Assembly (NCBI GenBank): GCA_039881045.1
Contig: JAYWVB010000034.1
Coordinates: forward strand, 186,001-250,000
DNA from: Chaetomium olivaceum
Lineage: Eukaryota; Ascomycota; Sordariomycetes; Sordariales; Chaetomiaceae
Length of the DNA: 64,000 nt
Reading direction: 5' to 3'
A program made the translations under genes and the position numbers. Below the pieces are notes generated by a model. That model did not search any database. It was given only the letters and a program-made list of their open reading frames with translations, and was not told where the DNA came from. This document shows positions 1 through 12,400 of the stretch, piece after piece. Position 1 is the first letter of the stretch; each line of letters begins with the position of its first letter.

Positions 1-1101
1 TCGAGAGCAAGGTGCTTAGCGTCGACCAGAGAGTGTTAGTTACTATCCCCATCACCACGAATTTGCTGATCAAACTTGAATCAGGTGTCAATGCCATTGC
101 TAACCATCATTATGATCTTGGAAACCCCGTTTACACAAACCGCATCAGCAGATGCTAAATAGATGACAACAAAGATGCACCCACAGGGTACTCGGTCACA
201 GAAGATTTCCCTTGTGATATTCCACTGCTCAAACTTGAAAGGGCCCACAGTCTCTACATCAAGTATGACTTTGGACACTCGTCGACTCTTGAATCTGCCG
301 GAAAACACGCTCATGGAATCACTTCTTCTCTTTGTTTTTCTATAAGATGGTCAACTCCAGGCCCCTTATATGTACCACAAAAACCGCCACTTCTTTTCGT
401 CTTCTTTTCATGTCCTTTTAGACATGCCCTCGTTTTATGAGCTAATGGATGTTGGTAATACTATAGTTCAGTGACTCAGACATACATACCATGGTTTGTT
501 GAGAATAAGGGGTTAGTTGAGGCAAAAGAAAAAGGTGTTCACCAAGGCTAGGGTACTCCTGTATCGCGATGAACAAAGCCGGTGTCCGCCGATGTTTCCT
601 TATAATTTATTCACTTCATGTCTCAACAATAATTTTTGTTGTTCACGGATACATTGTAAGGTACCTCCCTTCCCTTTCATCTTGGCTGCCGTAACACCGT
701 AGTGGAAGAACATTGTACCTGGGCTATCATTGACTGTGCTGCCCTAGGGACACTCCACCTAGATCAGATAAAAAGCTACATGCTTCTTGAATATGTACCC
801 GTATCGTATCTTCTTTCCTTCCTTCGCTTGCCTACCTACCAGTCGGCACCTAAACCACTGTTCAATCCCGGGTCAACATTACGCACAATCACTTAATTAT
901 CGATCACAACCGACAAGCATTACCAGGTTTTCCTTTGTCTTTTAGGCGACCGATCATCGATCTCAACGGATTGTAACGTTCAACCCTCGCCTGGGTTATA
1001 CAAAATCTCGGTCGATAATATTACTGACGCCGTGTGTGTTGGCTTAGGTTTCGACCAGAGAATTGACTTACTAGGTCGGCTTCAGAATCGCCAACATAGT
1101 T
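1..1101. other. Intergenic, no gene seen
   Basis: Only short open frames without family-like composition occur here, on both strands. The last part is the presumed promoter and 5' UTR of the MYND-finger gene that starts at 1102. Confidence 0.6.
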
Positions 1102-2826
1102 ATGCCGGGACAAGTTCCTAAGCTCGTCCCTAACAGGGTCGGCGGCAGCGCTACCAGCAGAGCTCCCTCTCTCCAGCGGCAAGAGGAGAAGCACTGCGCA
1201 AACTGCCTCGCCGAGGAGCAGCCGGGGTTAATCCTCATGACTTGCTATCAATGCCGTGGCATCCTGTACTGTTCCGAACGCTGTGCCCAAGAATGCCTCC
1301 ACCGCCACCGGAAGCTCTGCTACAAGTTTCAGACGACGAAGGAGCCTGCGGCCCCAAACCAAGTTCGGGCTGTCCTCTTCTCGGCGGGGAAACAAAAGCC
1401 AGATGTTATCTTCATCGACGCCAACCAGTGGGAGGACAAGACGGAGGAGGCGGTTTGCGCCATGTCCGTAAACCCCTTGCCAGCGCCTTTGGTGATCTTC
1501 ACAATCACCACCAACCCAATCACCGGGCGCCGCCTACCCTTTGACCTCAAGATCGTCTCCAGGTCTTGCATCTCTCCTATCAACACAACGATCAGTTGGT
1601 GCTTCAATGATAATTGGGAGCTACCCTCTCCGCGCTTCCCTTGGACGGGCAGCATTGCCGCCGTCCGAGTGAACTCGTCCACTGGCCTTGCTGAGAATAT
1701 TACCATGGCCGACTTCAAGAACGTGCTGGAGTTTTTCGTCTGGTACGCCAATCAATTTACTCCGGAGATGTACTGTTACTCGGACAAATTCTTCATGCCT
1801 CCTCTTGCCGCGCCTATCCGAGGTGTCTTAATCCGCTGCGCAGCAATGGAAAGCCTCCACCCGGACGATGGCGCTTTTGTCTCGACCATGGTCGATCACC
1901 TCCACCCAATTCGCGGCCTCCATATACCCACTGTGATCAGGGTGGGAGATGTCAGTCCCCTATCCGAGAAAGTCAAGCATTCTCTGAGAGTCTACCGCAT
2001 CCCGAATCCTCCACTGGAGACCAACAAGAGCCGCTGGGAGTGCCTGCCCGGGGATAAGACCAACGACCGCGCCTCTGAGTTGATGCTCAAGATTCCAGAC
2101 AGCAAGGGACACCTTTCCCAGACGGAAATCGACGACGCCTTCCCCAAAGTCGAGGGTGACGTTCTAGTGGTTCGTGAGGACGGCCAGGATCTTGATATCG
2201 TCGATGTTGAGGCAATGTGCCTCGAGGGTCGTAACTGGGCAGCTCTGACGAGCCGGGGGCAAGACTGCTTCGTCCACCCCGTCAGCTACCAAGAGACCCT
2301 GCGTCGGCAGCAGACTGAACCTATCAAATTGACCAACCTGTCGGCCTCTGGATTTGCAGCATTCAGTTCAGACGCGGCGGATACGGCTATCGACCCTTCC
2401 TTGATTGCTGCGACTCCAGCTGCGGCAGGGCATGGTGGAAACGGACCGATCAAGATAATGGCCCCGGAACAAACCATCCCATCGCTGTGGACGAAAGTCA
2501 AGCTCGACGGCGTCGTCACCTTTGAGGGCTTCTCGTTTCCACCTGCTGCTAGTCCCGCCGCTGATGAACCGGAGTCGAGCGGGCTTCATACCAGCAGGAA
2601 GCAACCGGTGTACCAGAAGCAGCCTACCTACCCTGAGCGACCTGTACTCGCTGAACAGGCTGTATACCAGGAGCAGGCCGCGCCCCTTGAGCGGATTATA
2701 CCTATACCCCTTGGGCAGACTGAGCACCTTGAGCCGCCCACATATCCCGAGCCGCCTCCGCAAACGTACACTTATTCGGCGGCGTTCATGAACAAGGACT
2801 CGCCGTTATTTAGGCCGCACATCTAA
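1102..2826 (+). CDS. MYND-type zinc-finger protein
   Basis: Single-exon reading frame of 574 residues. Residues 32-73 carry the MYND pattern of zinc ligands, Cys32, Cys35, Cys48, Cys51, Cys57, Cys61, His69 and Cys73. MYND fingers are protein-protein interaction modules, common in fungal regulatory and SET-associated proteins, but no SET or ankyrin segment is visible here. The middle of the protein (about 100-420) has ordinary globular composition that I cannot assign. The C-terminal 100 residues are rich in Pro, Glu, Gln and Tyr with a loose YPE/YQEQ repetition and are probably disordered. The ATG at 1102 follows a stop-rich region, and no intron is needed. Function beyond zinc binding is unknown. 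Confidence 0.8.
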   Translation: MPGQVPKLVPNRVGGSATSRAPSLQRQEEKHCANCLAEEQPGLILMTCYQCRGILYCSERCAQECLHRHRKLCYKFQTTKEPAAPNQVRAVLFSAGKQKPDVIFIDANQWEDKTEEAVCAMSVNPLPAPLVIFTITTNPITGRRLPFDLKIVSRSCISPINTTISWCFNDNWELPSPRFPWTGSIAAVRVNSSTGLAENITMADFKNVLEFFVWYANQFTPEMYCYSDKFFMPPLAAPIRGVLIRCAAMESLHPDDGAFVSTMVDHLHPIRGLHIPTVIRVGDVSPLSEKVKHSLRVYRIPNPPLETNKSRWECLPGDKTNDRASELMLKIPDSKGHLSQTEIDDAFPKVEGDVLVVREDGQDLDIVDVEAMCLEGRNWAALTSRGQDCFVHPVSYQETLRRQQTEPIKLTNLSASGFAAFSSDAADTAIDPSLIAATPAAAGHGGNGPIKIMAPEQTIPSLWTKVKLDGVVTFEGFSFPPAASPAADEPESSGLHTSRKQPVYQKQPTYPERPVLAEQAVYQEQAAPLERIIPIPLGQTEHLEPPTYPEPPPQTYTYSAAFMNKDSPLFRPHI

Positions 2827-3343
2827 TCGACCCTTTCTGGTAGGCGGTGAGTGATGCAGCGGGGCCTTGTAATTTTACAGTCTCTACCTGGTGGCTAATA
2901 GTTAGCTATACTCACCGAATCTAAGGCCGGGCCTCGACATAATTCTGTTTGCCACAGGGGTAATGGGCTCCTGCGGTCCACGGTCTGGTTCTCTTGTTTC
3001 GAATACGATATTCTTTTCTAAATCATGCATTCCTACCTACGTACCCAAACAAGTTGTGCTTTGACTTTTGGTTCCTTCTTAACGGAGACCAGAGTGATCT
3101 CTGTTTGACCGTGGCACTTGACGAAACACATGCTTTCAACTGCCACTGACACAAATGACACACCCATCTGAGTTTAATGAAATGAAGCTTGATGTTTTCG
3201 TGTTTTCAGTGTCTTGCCATCATCAGGAACTGGAAAACCTTGACAAATGAACATCACAGTAACCCGGCAAAACAAAAAACTCTCATATCACTAACAATGC
3301 CATAAACAAATAAACACCCACCACACACAGGCACCACCGCGCC
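2827..3343. other. Convergent intergenic spacer
   Basis: Lies between the 3' ends of the MYND-finger gene (+) and the dehydrogenase gene (-). No coding potential is seen; it presumably holds both 3' UTRs. Confidence 0.6.
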
Positions 3344-4475
3344 TTACGCCAACTTCTTTCTCCTCTCCTCCTCCTTCAGCACCTTCTCCAACTGCTTCAT
3401 CCCAATCATGCGATACAGCACAGCATCCAGCAACCACTCCCCAAACCACGTCGCAAACCACGCCTTGGTCGCCCACCCGCCAGCCCAGAACCAATCCGCC
3501 CTCCCAAACCACCCCCTCAACACCAACGGCCACTCCGGCTTGAGCGCATTGCGCACCAGCTTCCTCGCATACTCCTTGGTATCCACCGTCGCATTATTCT
3601 GACTGAACGTCAACCGCTTCTCAAACAAGCCCCGCACCCTCTCATAGATACTCCCCTCCGGCAACGTCCTGTGGGTCCGGCTCGCAATCTGGCTCCGCAC
3701 CGTCCCCGTCATGGCCACCATGACCCGCACGCCAAAGGGCTTCAGCTCCAGGCGCAGCGTGCGCGAGTAGGCCGTGACGGCGCCCTTGGTCGCGCAGTAG
3801 GCGGAGCCGAAGACGTAGGGGGGTGATGGCGGCCAGGGAGGCGATGTTGATGATGAGGCCCTTGGAGGCGATGAGCAGGTCGGCGAAGGCGGCGCACATG
3901 GCCATGACCCCGAAGACGTTGGTCTCAAAGGTCTCGCGGACGTCCGGGATGGAGAGGTCGGTGGCCGGGTGCGTGTGGGTGCGGCCGCTTTGGGGGAAGG
4001 GTGTTAGTTCACGTGGGTGTGCGTGGAGGGGGGGGTGTGGGGGCAGGATGGATGGTGGATGGGAAAGGGGGGCCACAAACGCATTGTTGACGAGAATGTC
4101 GAGCTTGCGCCGTCAGCTTGGAGACTTCGTCGTGGCAGGTCTTGATGCTGTCTTCTTTGGTGACATCCAGGGCGAGAGCGGTCATGCCGATGGCGGCCAT
4201 TTCGGACAGCACAGCCGGGTTGCGGGCCGTCGCGATGACATGCACCCCTGGTCAATGTCAGCGAGGCTATTCCATATGCTGATGAGCTTGCGGTAGAACA
4301 TACCCTTAGCGTGGAACTCCATGCACAGGGCATGGCCAATGCCGCCCGGGGTGCAACTGAAGGATGAAGGATGAGGTTAGTAAAGCGTATTGAAAATTAC
4401 GAATGTGACAGTGGAGATGGGATCGGGAACACACCCAGTGATGAGCACCGTCTTTTGGCCTGGCTTAGGACCCAT
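3344..4475 (-). CDS. Short-chain dehydrogenase/reductase, AYR1-like, with two frame breaks
   Basis: Classical SDR of about 300 residues. Four exons can be read: 4475-4435, 4356-4304, 4247-4081 and 3987-3344, with GT-AG introns of 78, 56 and 93 nt. Exon joins recreate the cofactor motif TGCTPGGIG. The motif LDILVNNAG and the active site (IINIAS serine, then SAYCATKGA with the Tyr-x3-Lys pair) are present, as is a hydrophobic C-terminal region. The layout resembles NADPH-dependent 1-acyl-dihydroxyacetone-phosphate reductase (Ayr1), an ER/lipid-droplet enzyme of lipid synthesis; the substrate is inferred. The frame breaks near 4104-4112, just before LDILVNNA, and in a G6 run at 3818-3823. Removing one base at each gives 301 codons. 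Sequence error is more likely than a pseudogene because both sides of each break keep conserved motifs. Confidence 0.75.
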
Positions 4476-6267
4476 TTTGATCTGAAGGGGGATGGATAGC
4501 AAGTAAAAACACCTGGTTGATGGAACTGAGACAGGGAGACACCAGATCAAGGTGCGCTCAAACCTCGAGGTGGTTTCGAACTTTCGATTCGGGCTTTGGG
4601 TTGCGCAGATCACAAGCCCCACTTTAGACCTCATGCCTCGGCATGTGATTGTTACCCGGGTTAGGGTTGTTTATCAGCATTGATGTCTCCTCCCACATTT
4701 GGCTCTTGGCTGGTGGAAGGGCCACGGCAGGTCTTCGTTAAGATTTTCGTTGAGTGATTTCTCTGAACGAACTAACCAATGGACATCACATCCGGCACAG
4801 GTCGTTCATCTCTCTGGGAAAAGCGACTCGATATCACATCTGGCCTAAGCCTTCGTCCGTGCCGACCGCGTGGCCGACTCTTACGAGCGCGCCATTCCGC
4901 TTAGATGGGTCGAATTACGAGTGCCCAGAGTCTTGGTTCCAGTTCGTTGACAAACCGATATCCTGGCGGTGCACGATGCATCATCATATCACATTCCAAA
5001 GTCGTCTGGCAACGTCAGACGCGCGCCGCCGGATGGGGCCAGGCCCGGCACTTTTCACACTCAGATTCCAATTCGGACGCCGTTCACCGGAATTCGTGTG
5101 TGTGTGTGTGAGTCCGTGAGTGTTTTGAGAAAGTGTGTGAGTGGGTTTGGTGGTGTGTGGGTGGTTGTCCCTTTGGAGCGGCGCGCGCCAAGACCAGGAT
5201 GTGCTCAGCCCAGTCCCTGTTCGTGTGCCTGGTATCACAGCCGCACGCTGACAGTTGCCAAGCCGGGGCCTGTCCTGCTTCTCTTTTGGCAGCCGGCAGC
5301 CGTGGTTGGTTGTTGTGACGACCTGAAACTCAGAAAGTTTTTCCACGCTTGGTAGAGATTGGGGGGGGGGGGGGCAGCGACGCACGGGGGGCCAGCGGGG
5401 TTCTAAGTCCTGTCAAGCGTGGGGAGAAAAGGGTTCAGCTGCGACGAGACTGTCATTAAACCCGTACCTGAGCATGCTGTGCTTGGTGGGAGGGGTCAGC
5501 TTGTTCTTAATAAGTTTTGGAAAACTGTACGTGTAGGAGACCGAAGGACGCGGCGTTGTTACTGGAAAGTGGGATGACACTGGATGGCCATCCAACTTTC
5601 CAGGTTTGAGCATTGTCACCCTGCTGCTCTTGGCAGGATGGCCACCGAGTGCCGGAAACGTGACGGTGCTGGGCATAAATTATTCGCGCATCATGAATGT
5701 CTCAAGAGAGCTCGCTGGAGCTGTTGGCGTTACTCGTCATGAAGGAGACTTCGGCGTCCAGGTGCGGGGGTGGGGGCTGTTGGATGAAATGGTGGGGTTT
5801 GGAATCTGAAGGCTGCTGTTTTTGGCATGTGGATGTCGTGATACACTGTGCCGCAAATGCTTCCTTCGCGAGGCTCTTCGGTTCTGCAGGCACCAACAGA
5901 TGGGCCGGCCATGCAGGGACCAGGTTTTCTGCTGGTTTCAGCGGCCCGGGCGATCCTGGGCATTAAGGCAAGTCTCGACCGAGATTCCGCCTCGTGCCAG
6001 CCGTCCGGGATGGCGCCCGTCCCGGATGTCATCTCTGCGCATAGTGCTTTGCCTCTCCCCAGAGGAAGGATGAGAATAAACTGCGGCAGAACGGGGAGGA
6101 ATAGCATTCTCAGATCCCCATGGCTGTGTTACCGTCAAATGCAACATGTTTAAAGGTAGATCTCTGGCCGCTCATCGCGGTCCTGGGACGATGCGATTCA
6201 CGACCGCGTCTTTCTTTACCGGCCCCAACTGGCTGACGGGGGTGCTCGTCGACGCCACACGGGCTCG
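4476..6267. other. Intergenic, 1.8 kb, no gene seen
   Basis: Overlapping short frames on both strands lack any family-like content. It holds a GT microsatellite (5096-5110) and a long G run (5361-5374). It is the shared upstream region of the divergent dehydrogenase (-) and membrane-protein (+) genes. Confidence 0.55.
5361..5374. repeat. G14 homopolymer
   Basis: Fourteen consecutive G on the + strand. Runs of this length are unstable and hard to sequence, so the count may be wrong. Confidence 0.9.
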
Positions 6268-7848
6268 ATGTCAGCTCCAACTGCACTCCACGGCGGCACA
6301 ACGCCGCTAGCTGCACTAACATCTGTATTTACGCCTCCCTGTCCCACTTCCTGGCTCCTGACGACCACCCGGTCGTTCTCACAGTACCCGCCTTTTCCGA
6401 CAACGGGCCCAGCGTTTTGCGACCCGCCCTCGTGGAGGACCAACATCGCTAGAGCCGGCTTTCATTACTATTCCCCTGCCATCTGCCCTCAAGGCTTCGT
6501 TGTCGGCCCAAACTGTGGCATCAGCAAAACCCGGACGGACGAGGGATTCCCCGCTATCGCGCCTGGAGAAACGGCCGCGTATTGCGTTCCCAGCGGATTG
6601 ACCTGCACAACAGACCTTACTGACTTCCGCGGTGGTGTATGGGGTTTCGCGAGTGCTGCTACCACGCCTGGCGCTCTTGCAACGGTTGGACCAGCAATTC
6701 AGATTCGATGGGTGGAGGCAGACCTGACCAAGCTCGAAACCCATCCTCTCACGCCAGGCCTCAAACTCGTCAGGACAGATACTGAAAGGACACGGGACCC
6801 CGGTATGGGGTCGATTACCACCACTGGCCCCGCCATAGAAACAACCGAGACGCCGGGAAGACAGCCGGCACCGGACGAGGGAGAGACCGAAACGTCGACG
6901 ACGTTGGGCCCGGATACCCAGGGCTCGAGCGATTCCATGGGTGGCTTCACCCATATTTTTGACCCGCCAAATCCAACAACTAGCCTTCCTCCAGCAAACA
7001 CTGCCGGGAATGCTTCAGATGGGGGAATCGGGTCACTGGACCGGACCACGAGCATCGTCGTCATCGTCGTGGTAACAGTTGTCGCCGGCATCAGCCTCTG
7101 GGTGGCCGCATTCCTTTTTGTTCGACGGTACAAAAAAAGAATCGCAAAGCGGAAAGGGTCGCCCTCAACAATGTATACGGACGAGACAGGCTTGGAACAT
7201 GGATCCCATGGGCACAAGCGATCCGGGTCGGGCGTGCCGCAATCGATGATCAGCCCGGCGTCGGAGCTGTATGCCGGGCCTCCGGCAATTGGCAGCACAC
7301 CTAACCCCGCCGAGCTCGAAGGCGACGTGATGATCCAGCTCCCACCCAAGACATGGGTGCATCAAAGGCTGTGGCACAAAAACTCGTCGCTGCACCCCCC
7401 GCTGTCCTCGCCTCGGTCGATGATGTCGGGGCGGTCGACGCGTCGAACGGTGCGGGAGTCGTTTGGCGAGAAGATCAACGATCCAGCAGCAGCGTTGGGG
7501 AGGTTAAAGATACCAAACTCGCGCGCAATAGGACGGCCTTCACCAAGCTCAGCTAGCCCGGGTGGACGTAGCTTCTGGAGGATGCAGAGGAGTCCGAGGA
7601 GTCCATTGGCGCCGGCGAGAATGAGCGCCCAATTGCCCAAGTCATCGCCAAGGTCTAGGTTGAGTGGAAATGTGTCGAGGGCAAGCACGCCGGGGCGAGG
7701 AAAGCCGGGGGGCAAGGCGATAATTCCGACAACACGCAGCGAGATGCTACGCAATGACACCGTTCGAGTTGATGTGGTGTGTTGGCAAGAGGCGACGGCG
7801 ATCGCGACGGGTCTTGGCACTTTCGCGATAAGCTGCCCGCTCGGATAA
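6268..7848 (+). CDS. Single-pass membrane protein with Ser/Thr-rich ectodomain
   Basis: Single-exon frame of 526 residues. The N-terminal 170 residues contain spaced cysteines and aromatic residues (an ectodomain-like segment). A Ser/Thr/Pro-rich stalk follows (about 170-265), then one hydrophobic segment, SIVVIVVVTVVAGISLWVAA (about 270-290), capped by the basic stop-transfer RRYKKRIAKRK. The cytoplasmic tail of about 230 residues is basic and Ser/Pro/Arg-rich and likely disordered. This architecture is common in filamentous fungi for wall-sensing or adhesion-type surface proteins. No cleavable signal peptide is obvious after the ATG at 6268, so the true start may lie upstream beyond an intron I could not place. 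The exact family is not recognised. Confidence 0.65.
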   Translation: MSAPTALHGGTTPLAALTSVFTPPCPTSWLLTTTRSFSQYPPFPTTGPAFCDPPSWRTNIARAGFHYYSPAICPQGFVVGPNCGISKTRTDEGFPAIAPGETAAYCVPSGLTCTTDLTDFRGGVWGFASAATTPGALATVGPAIQIRWVEADLTKLETHPLTPGLKLVRTDTERTRDPGMGSITTTGPAIETTETPGRQPAPDEGETETSTTLGPDTQGSSDSMGGFTHIFDPPNPTTSLPPANTAGNASDGGIGSLDRTTSIVVIVVVTVVAGISLWVAAFLFVRRYKKRIAKRKGSPSTMYTDETGLEHGSHGHKRSGSGVPQSMISPASELYAGPPAIGSTPNPAELEGDVMIQLPPKTWVHQRLWHKNSSLHPPLSSPRSMMSGRSTRRTVRESFGEKINDPAAALGRLKIPNSRAIGRPSPSSASPGGRSFWRMQRSPRSPLAPARMSAQLPKSSPRSRLSGNVSRASTPGRGKPGGKAIIPTTRSEMLRNDTVRVDVVCWQEATAIATGLGTFAISCPLG

Positions 7849-8157
7849 GTGTACCCCACTTGGCCAGGCTCCCCGCCGAAGACATCATGTCACCAAAACC
7901 AGAAGATCGAGTTCATGCACGATGAGATCGACAGGCTGGTAAAGTCTGGCTTCTCATTTTTCACTTCTTATTTTTACTTGCCGTTTCTCCCAAAAAGCAT
8001 ATTTTATTCCACACCTTCCTTCATCATCCTCTCCACGAAGAAGACACATTCACAACCGGCACCAACTCGCCGTCTCTAAGACACTTTCAGTGGAAACACA
8101 CTAAAACACCACCACCCAACCATCACCAATCACCCTCCCACCAAAACCCAACCCACA
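7849..8157. other. Spacer, no gene seen
   Basis: Pyrimidine-rich stretch and presumed 5' UTR/promoter of the small gene at 8158. No coding signal. Confidence 0.6.
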
Positions 8158-8487
8158 ATGTCCAACCCCGGCGAACCCACCAAGCGTCCCGCGCCAGGCG
8201 ACGCCATCGCCGACCTCGCCGCATCCCTCCTTTCCTCCCCCAAGCAACCCCACCGCCACTATTCCCAGCCCACCAACACCAGCACCAACAACAACACCAA
8301 CCAAACCATCCCCGACGACAACAACTCCGATGCCTCCACCCACGCCATGTCCCACACCGGTGCCTGGAAGCCCGCCCTCGACCGCCGCCAGAGCTGGAGC
8401 GCCCAGGAGTACAAGCATGATCTGCTGAAGCGCCAGTACATGGGCGGCGGGGCCGGGAAGGAGGGGGGTGGGTTCAGCGAGGTTTAA
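8158..8487 (+). CDS. Small conserved fungal protein, 109 residues
   Basis: The ATG sits in a favourable context (CACAATG). The protein is short and hydrophilic, with an Asn/Thr/Gln-rich low-complexity centre (residues about 35-62), and ends with RRQSWSAQEYKHDLLKRQ, a charged segment likely helical. Motifs of the kind RRQSW..QE..K occur near the end of many small ascomycete proteins of unknown function; that family link is from memory and modest. There is no signal peptide or membrane segment. C-rich codon use is like that of neighbouring real genes, which supports it being coding. Confidence 0.6.
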   Translation: MSNPGEPTKRPAPGDAIADLAASLLSSPKQPHRHYSQPTNTSTNNNTNQTIPDDNNSDASTHAMSHTGAWKPALDRRQSWSAQEYKHDLLKRQYMGGGAGKEGGGFSEV

Positions 8488-9444
8488 TGTTGACGGAGCA
8501 CACACACCCGACGCTTTCTGTTCTCTTCTTTCTTTGTACTCTCTTTTTTTTGGTTTGGTTTTCTTTTCGTTTCGACTTTTTCTTGTATTATTTTCTAGAG
8601 TTTATTCTTGCCGTGCTTTTCTTCCTGTATCACTGGTTTTTAAGGGGGGTGGTATATCTGATGGTCTCATCTAGGGCGTTGTGCTTTCGCTTTGTCTCTC
8701 ATTTTCACGTTCTTTTTATGATACCTCCGCTGATGGGTGCCATTGGCATACGCTACGAAACGATGATGTTTCTTTTGTTACAGTGTTAGTGTTGCATTAT
8801 CGGGTGTAGGATGGACAGGATGAATACGGAGCATCGCATCAGGGGCTCCATGACAGGGACCGCGGGGGGCGCGGATACAATCTTTAGAACCACTACAAAC
8901 AAAATGAGAGACACGAGATGCCCAAGACTTTATTCTATTGGTCCTGACGTTGACCTTTAGCCGCGCCTAGTATTTCTTTTGAGATGTCAAACCTCGGCAG
9001 CACATGCCATGGTCTCGACGAGTTACCCACAACAGCCAGCATAGCATCACAGGTCACAGGACTCAACGAAACAAGTTGAAGAGCAACGCACATCCGGTTG
9101 ATATACACTCTCTAAAGAAGCAGCACAAACTAAACAACCCAAAAACCCAAAAGCCAGAGCCCTCCCAAATCCGTGGTACCCATGGTATGTGCCTACAGTC
9201 TGATCCGGTCCGTCATGTGTTAAAGCGAAAGTGTGACGCCAGAATGCCCTTCCGATGCCCCCCACAAAAGAAAAAGAACCGCAAAGCTCCGGGCCATGTC
9301 AAGTCCCAAGCCGAATGCTCCATGGTGCCTTGTGTGCGCCCGCCCAAAGAACTCCAAAGTAAGCGAACAAAACTCAACAAGTAAAAAACACCAGCTCTGT
9401 TAAAACAGCAACCTTCTCCTTTCCAAACCCGCACTCCCCACAGC
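8488..9444. other. Convergent intergenic spacer
   Basis: Separates the 3' ends of the 109-residue gene (+) and the HEPDGKY-repeat gene (-). The first part is strongly T-rich, as in a 3' UTR. No gene seen. Confidence 0.6.
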
Positions 9445-12400
9445 TCAGAAACCCTTAGGCCCCTTGCCATCCACACCACCACTCTTAAAGTACTCGCTAA
9501 CCACCCCAACCGAGTATGCACTCCCTGCCAAGCACGCCGCGCCGATAGCGACCTTCTTGGGTAGGCTGCGCTTGCCCTTCTTGCGCACGTCCCCCGTAGT
9601 ACCACGCTCCTTGTCGGTAGCAGCCTCAGCCGCCGACGCCTGCTCAGGGGCTGCCGTCCGCTGCCGCTCCGCCGCCGGGGGCAGGTCGTAGTTGACAAAG
9701 CCCGTGGGGCTGGCGAAGCGGCCCGCGGCGACGCTGTAGTCGCCGTTGTGCTGCTCGCCCGTCATGTCAATGGGGTTGACCGCGCCGGCCGGTCCAGCGG
9801 TTGCCGCGTCGCGTACCTTGCGGAAGATGAGTACGTCGTCGCTGCCAGAGACGACCTCGTAACCCTGGGCCTGGAGGGGTGCGAAGTGGGGGAAGAATTT
9901 GGCGGGGTTGGAAATGCGGAGGATAACTTCGGCCGGGGTCAGCGGCGCGGCGCTGTCCGGGACGGCAGAGGTCATTTCGGCAGTCTCGATGCATTGCATG
10001 GTGGGATCGTAGACGAGGATCTTATAGAGCGCTGGTGCGGCGGGGTTGGTGGGCTTGGAGGAAGAATCACTTGCGTCTTTGCCGCCAAAGCGCTCCAATG
10101 CCGGCTGGATGATACCGTCAGATGTTTTCTGGTCCGGGGAGAGAAGCGAGGAAGTGTCTTCCGACGTACCGGCCGTCCAGGACTTGGAGAAATCCTCGGG
10201 AAAGTCGCGCACGTAATTCCCCGTCAGAGTTGCCGGCTCTTGGCTGTGGCTGTTGTGCCCAACAGAAGGCTGTGAGCTCGCGCCGGAAACGCTTGAAACA
10301 TTAGACTCGGCGGCAGCCCGAGCCATCAGTTCCTCAACCTTTTTGCGATACGGCGACTTTTCCTGCTCCTCGGTTTGATGCTCTTGCGGGAGCGTCCGAG
10401 TTTCCGCGTCCTCGTAAGTGAAAGCCTCATGGTTAGCGAGATCTTGGTCCTCGGCGGCCTGTGCCTCGGCGGCATATTTGCCATCGGGCTCGTGACTGCG
10501 AAATGCCTGGTACTTTTGGGCGTCGGCCGGCTCCGTGGAAGCGGTGTTGCTGGCGGCGTATTTGCCGTCAGTCTCGTGGCTCCGGAATGCACCGTAGGTG
10601 GCTAACTCACTCGAATCGGGCTTTTCCTCGACATAACTGGCAGCGTACTTTCCATCCGGTTCGTGGCTTCGGTATGCCTTGTAGGTGGCTAGCTCGCTTG
10701 AATCAGGCTTCTCCTCAACGTAGCTGGCAGCATACTTGCCGTCGGGTTCATGGCTCCGGAAAGCCTTGTAGGTAGCCAGCTCGTTTGAGTCATACTTCTC
10801 CTCGACATAGGTGGTGGCGTACTTGCCATCAGGCTCGTGGCTGCGGAAAGCTTTATACTTGGATAGTTCCGCCTTGTCGTACTGCGGCTTCACGTAGGAC
10901 GCAGCATATTTGCCATCAGGCTCGTGGGAGAAGAAAGGCTCGCGGTACTTGGCCAACTCGGCTGCGTCGTACACGGGTTCAACGTGGTTCACGGCATACA
11001 TGCCATCCGGCTCATGAGCAAGGATGGGTTTGCTGTATGCCGCCAGTTCTGCCGCGTCGGGGGGGTCGGTGTATTCGGACGCGTGCTTGCCGTCCGGTAC
11101 GTAGTTGCGAATGGCCTCATAGCGCTTCGATTCTCGAGTGGTCGCCGGAACCTCCGATTCAGATTGGTACTTGCCGTCTGGCTCATGGCTGCGAAAGGCT
11201 CCATACTTGCCCCGTTCTTCTTGGGTGAGCGGAGGCTCAGACTCGGGCTTGTAGGCACCGTGTGGCTCATGCGACCTGAAGGCACCGTACTTGTTCAACT
11301 CCTCCGATCCAATAGATGAAGCCGTCTCGTCGGCCTCAACTTTGTACCTGCCGTCCGGCTCGCAACTGCGGACAGCCCCATACTTGTCTAGCTCCTGCTG
11401 GCTGACCGGAGTCTCGGGCACGTCCTTGTATTTGCCGTCGGGCTCGTGAGCTTTCACGGCGCCGTACTTGTTGAGCTCCCGTGACTCCACAGAAGACTCG
11501 GGGATGTCCTTGTACTTGCCGTCGGGCTCGTGGGCTCGGACGGCACCGTACTTGTCGAGCTCTTCCGACTCCACCAGGGACTCAGGCTCGTCCTTGTACT
11601 TTCCGTCTGGCTCATGGGCTCTGACAGCGCCGTACTTGCCAAGCTCTGCTGGGTTCGCAGGAGATTCCGATTCGAGCTTGTATTTTCCGTCTGGTTCGTG
11701 GGCTCGCACAGGGCCGTACTTGGCCAGGTCCGCATGCTTGGGAAACGGCTGCTCATCCAACGGCTTGCCGTCGGGTTCTCGGTATCTTACCGCGGTGTAG
11801 CGGTGCAAATCCGAGTACTTGGGAGCGGATGTGGCTGCGATGGTGTCGTTGCGGTGCCAACGGACGTCCTTGTTCTTTCCGCTGAGTGTGTCTAACAGGG
11901 AAGGAGGTTTTCCGTAGTGGTTGACGAGGGGCGACTTTGGAGCCTTTGAAGCCGTTCCATCGACCGAATTCTCAGGTTCAGGTGCCTTGAAGGACTCGAA
12001 CTGAGACTGGTACGGCATTTTAGGTACCCTACGGTTGGTGATGGGGTCGATCACGTAGTCTGCATCGGCCTTTCCCTGGCTCGGGCGGCCATTTCTCTTG
12101 GCCGGTTGGCTTTGCCTGTCACCGAATAGTAGATGTTCTAGGGGATCCCTTTCAACGTCTTCGATGTTTCGGCCCGGCCGGACGCCGTTTGGGTTGTCCG
12201 GGGTCTGCCTTGGGGCAGCGTCCGTGTTAAGACACCGCCCTGCACCATGGCGGGCCCTCCGGTCCAGCGACCAATAGTTGTGGAGGGCCCGTTTCAGTGT
12301 CGATTTGGCATCCTCGGCCAGAGCATGCTTGGCCAGTGCTCGTCGCCGATAGAGGTTCTCGCAGTATTTTTGCGCGTGAGAATGATGGCGGGTGTAAATG

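Noticed and set aside
4558..4640. B-box-like TTTCGAAC on either strand
   Set aside because: No D arm, anticodon stem or acceptor pairing can be formed.
5822..6153. Overlapping frames of 80-125 codons on both strands
   Set aside because: No conserved motif, no consistent codon use, overlapping frames equally open.
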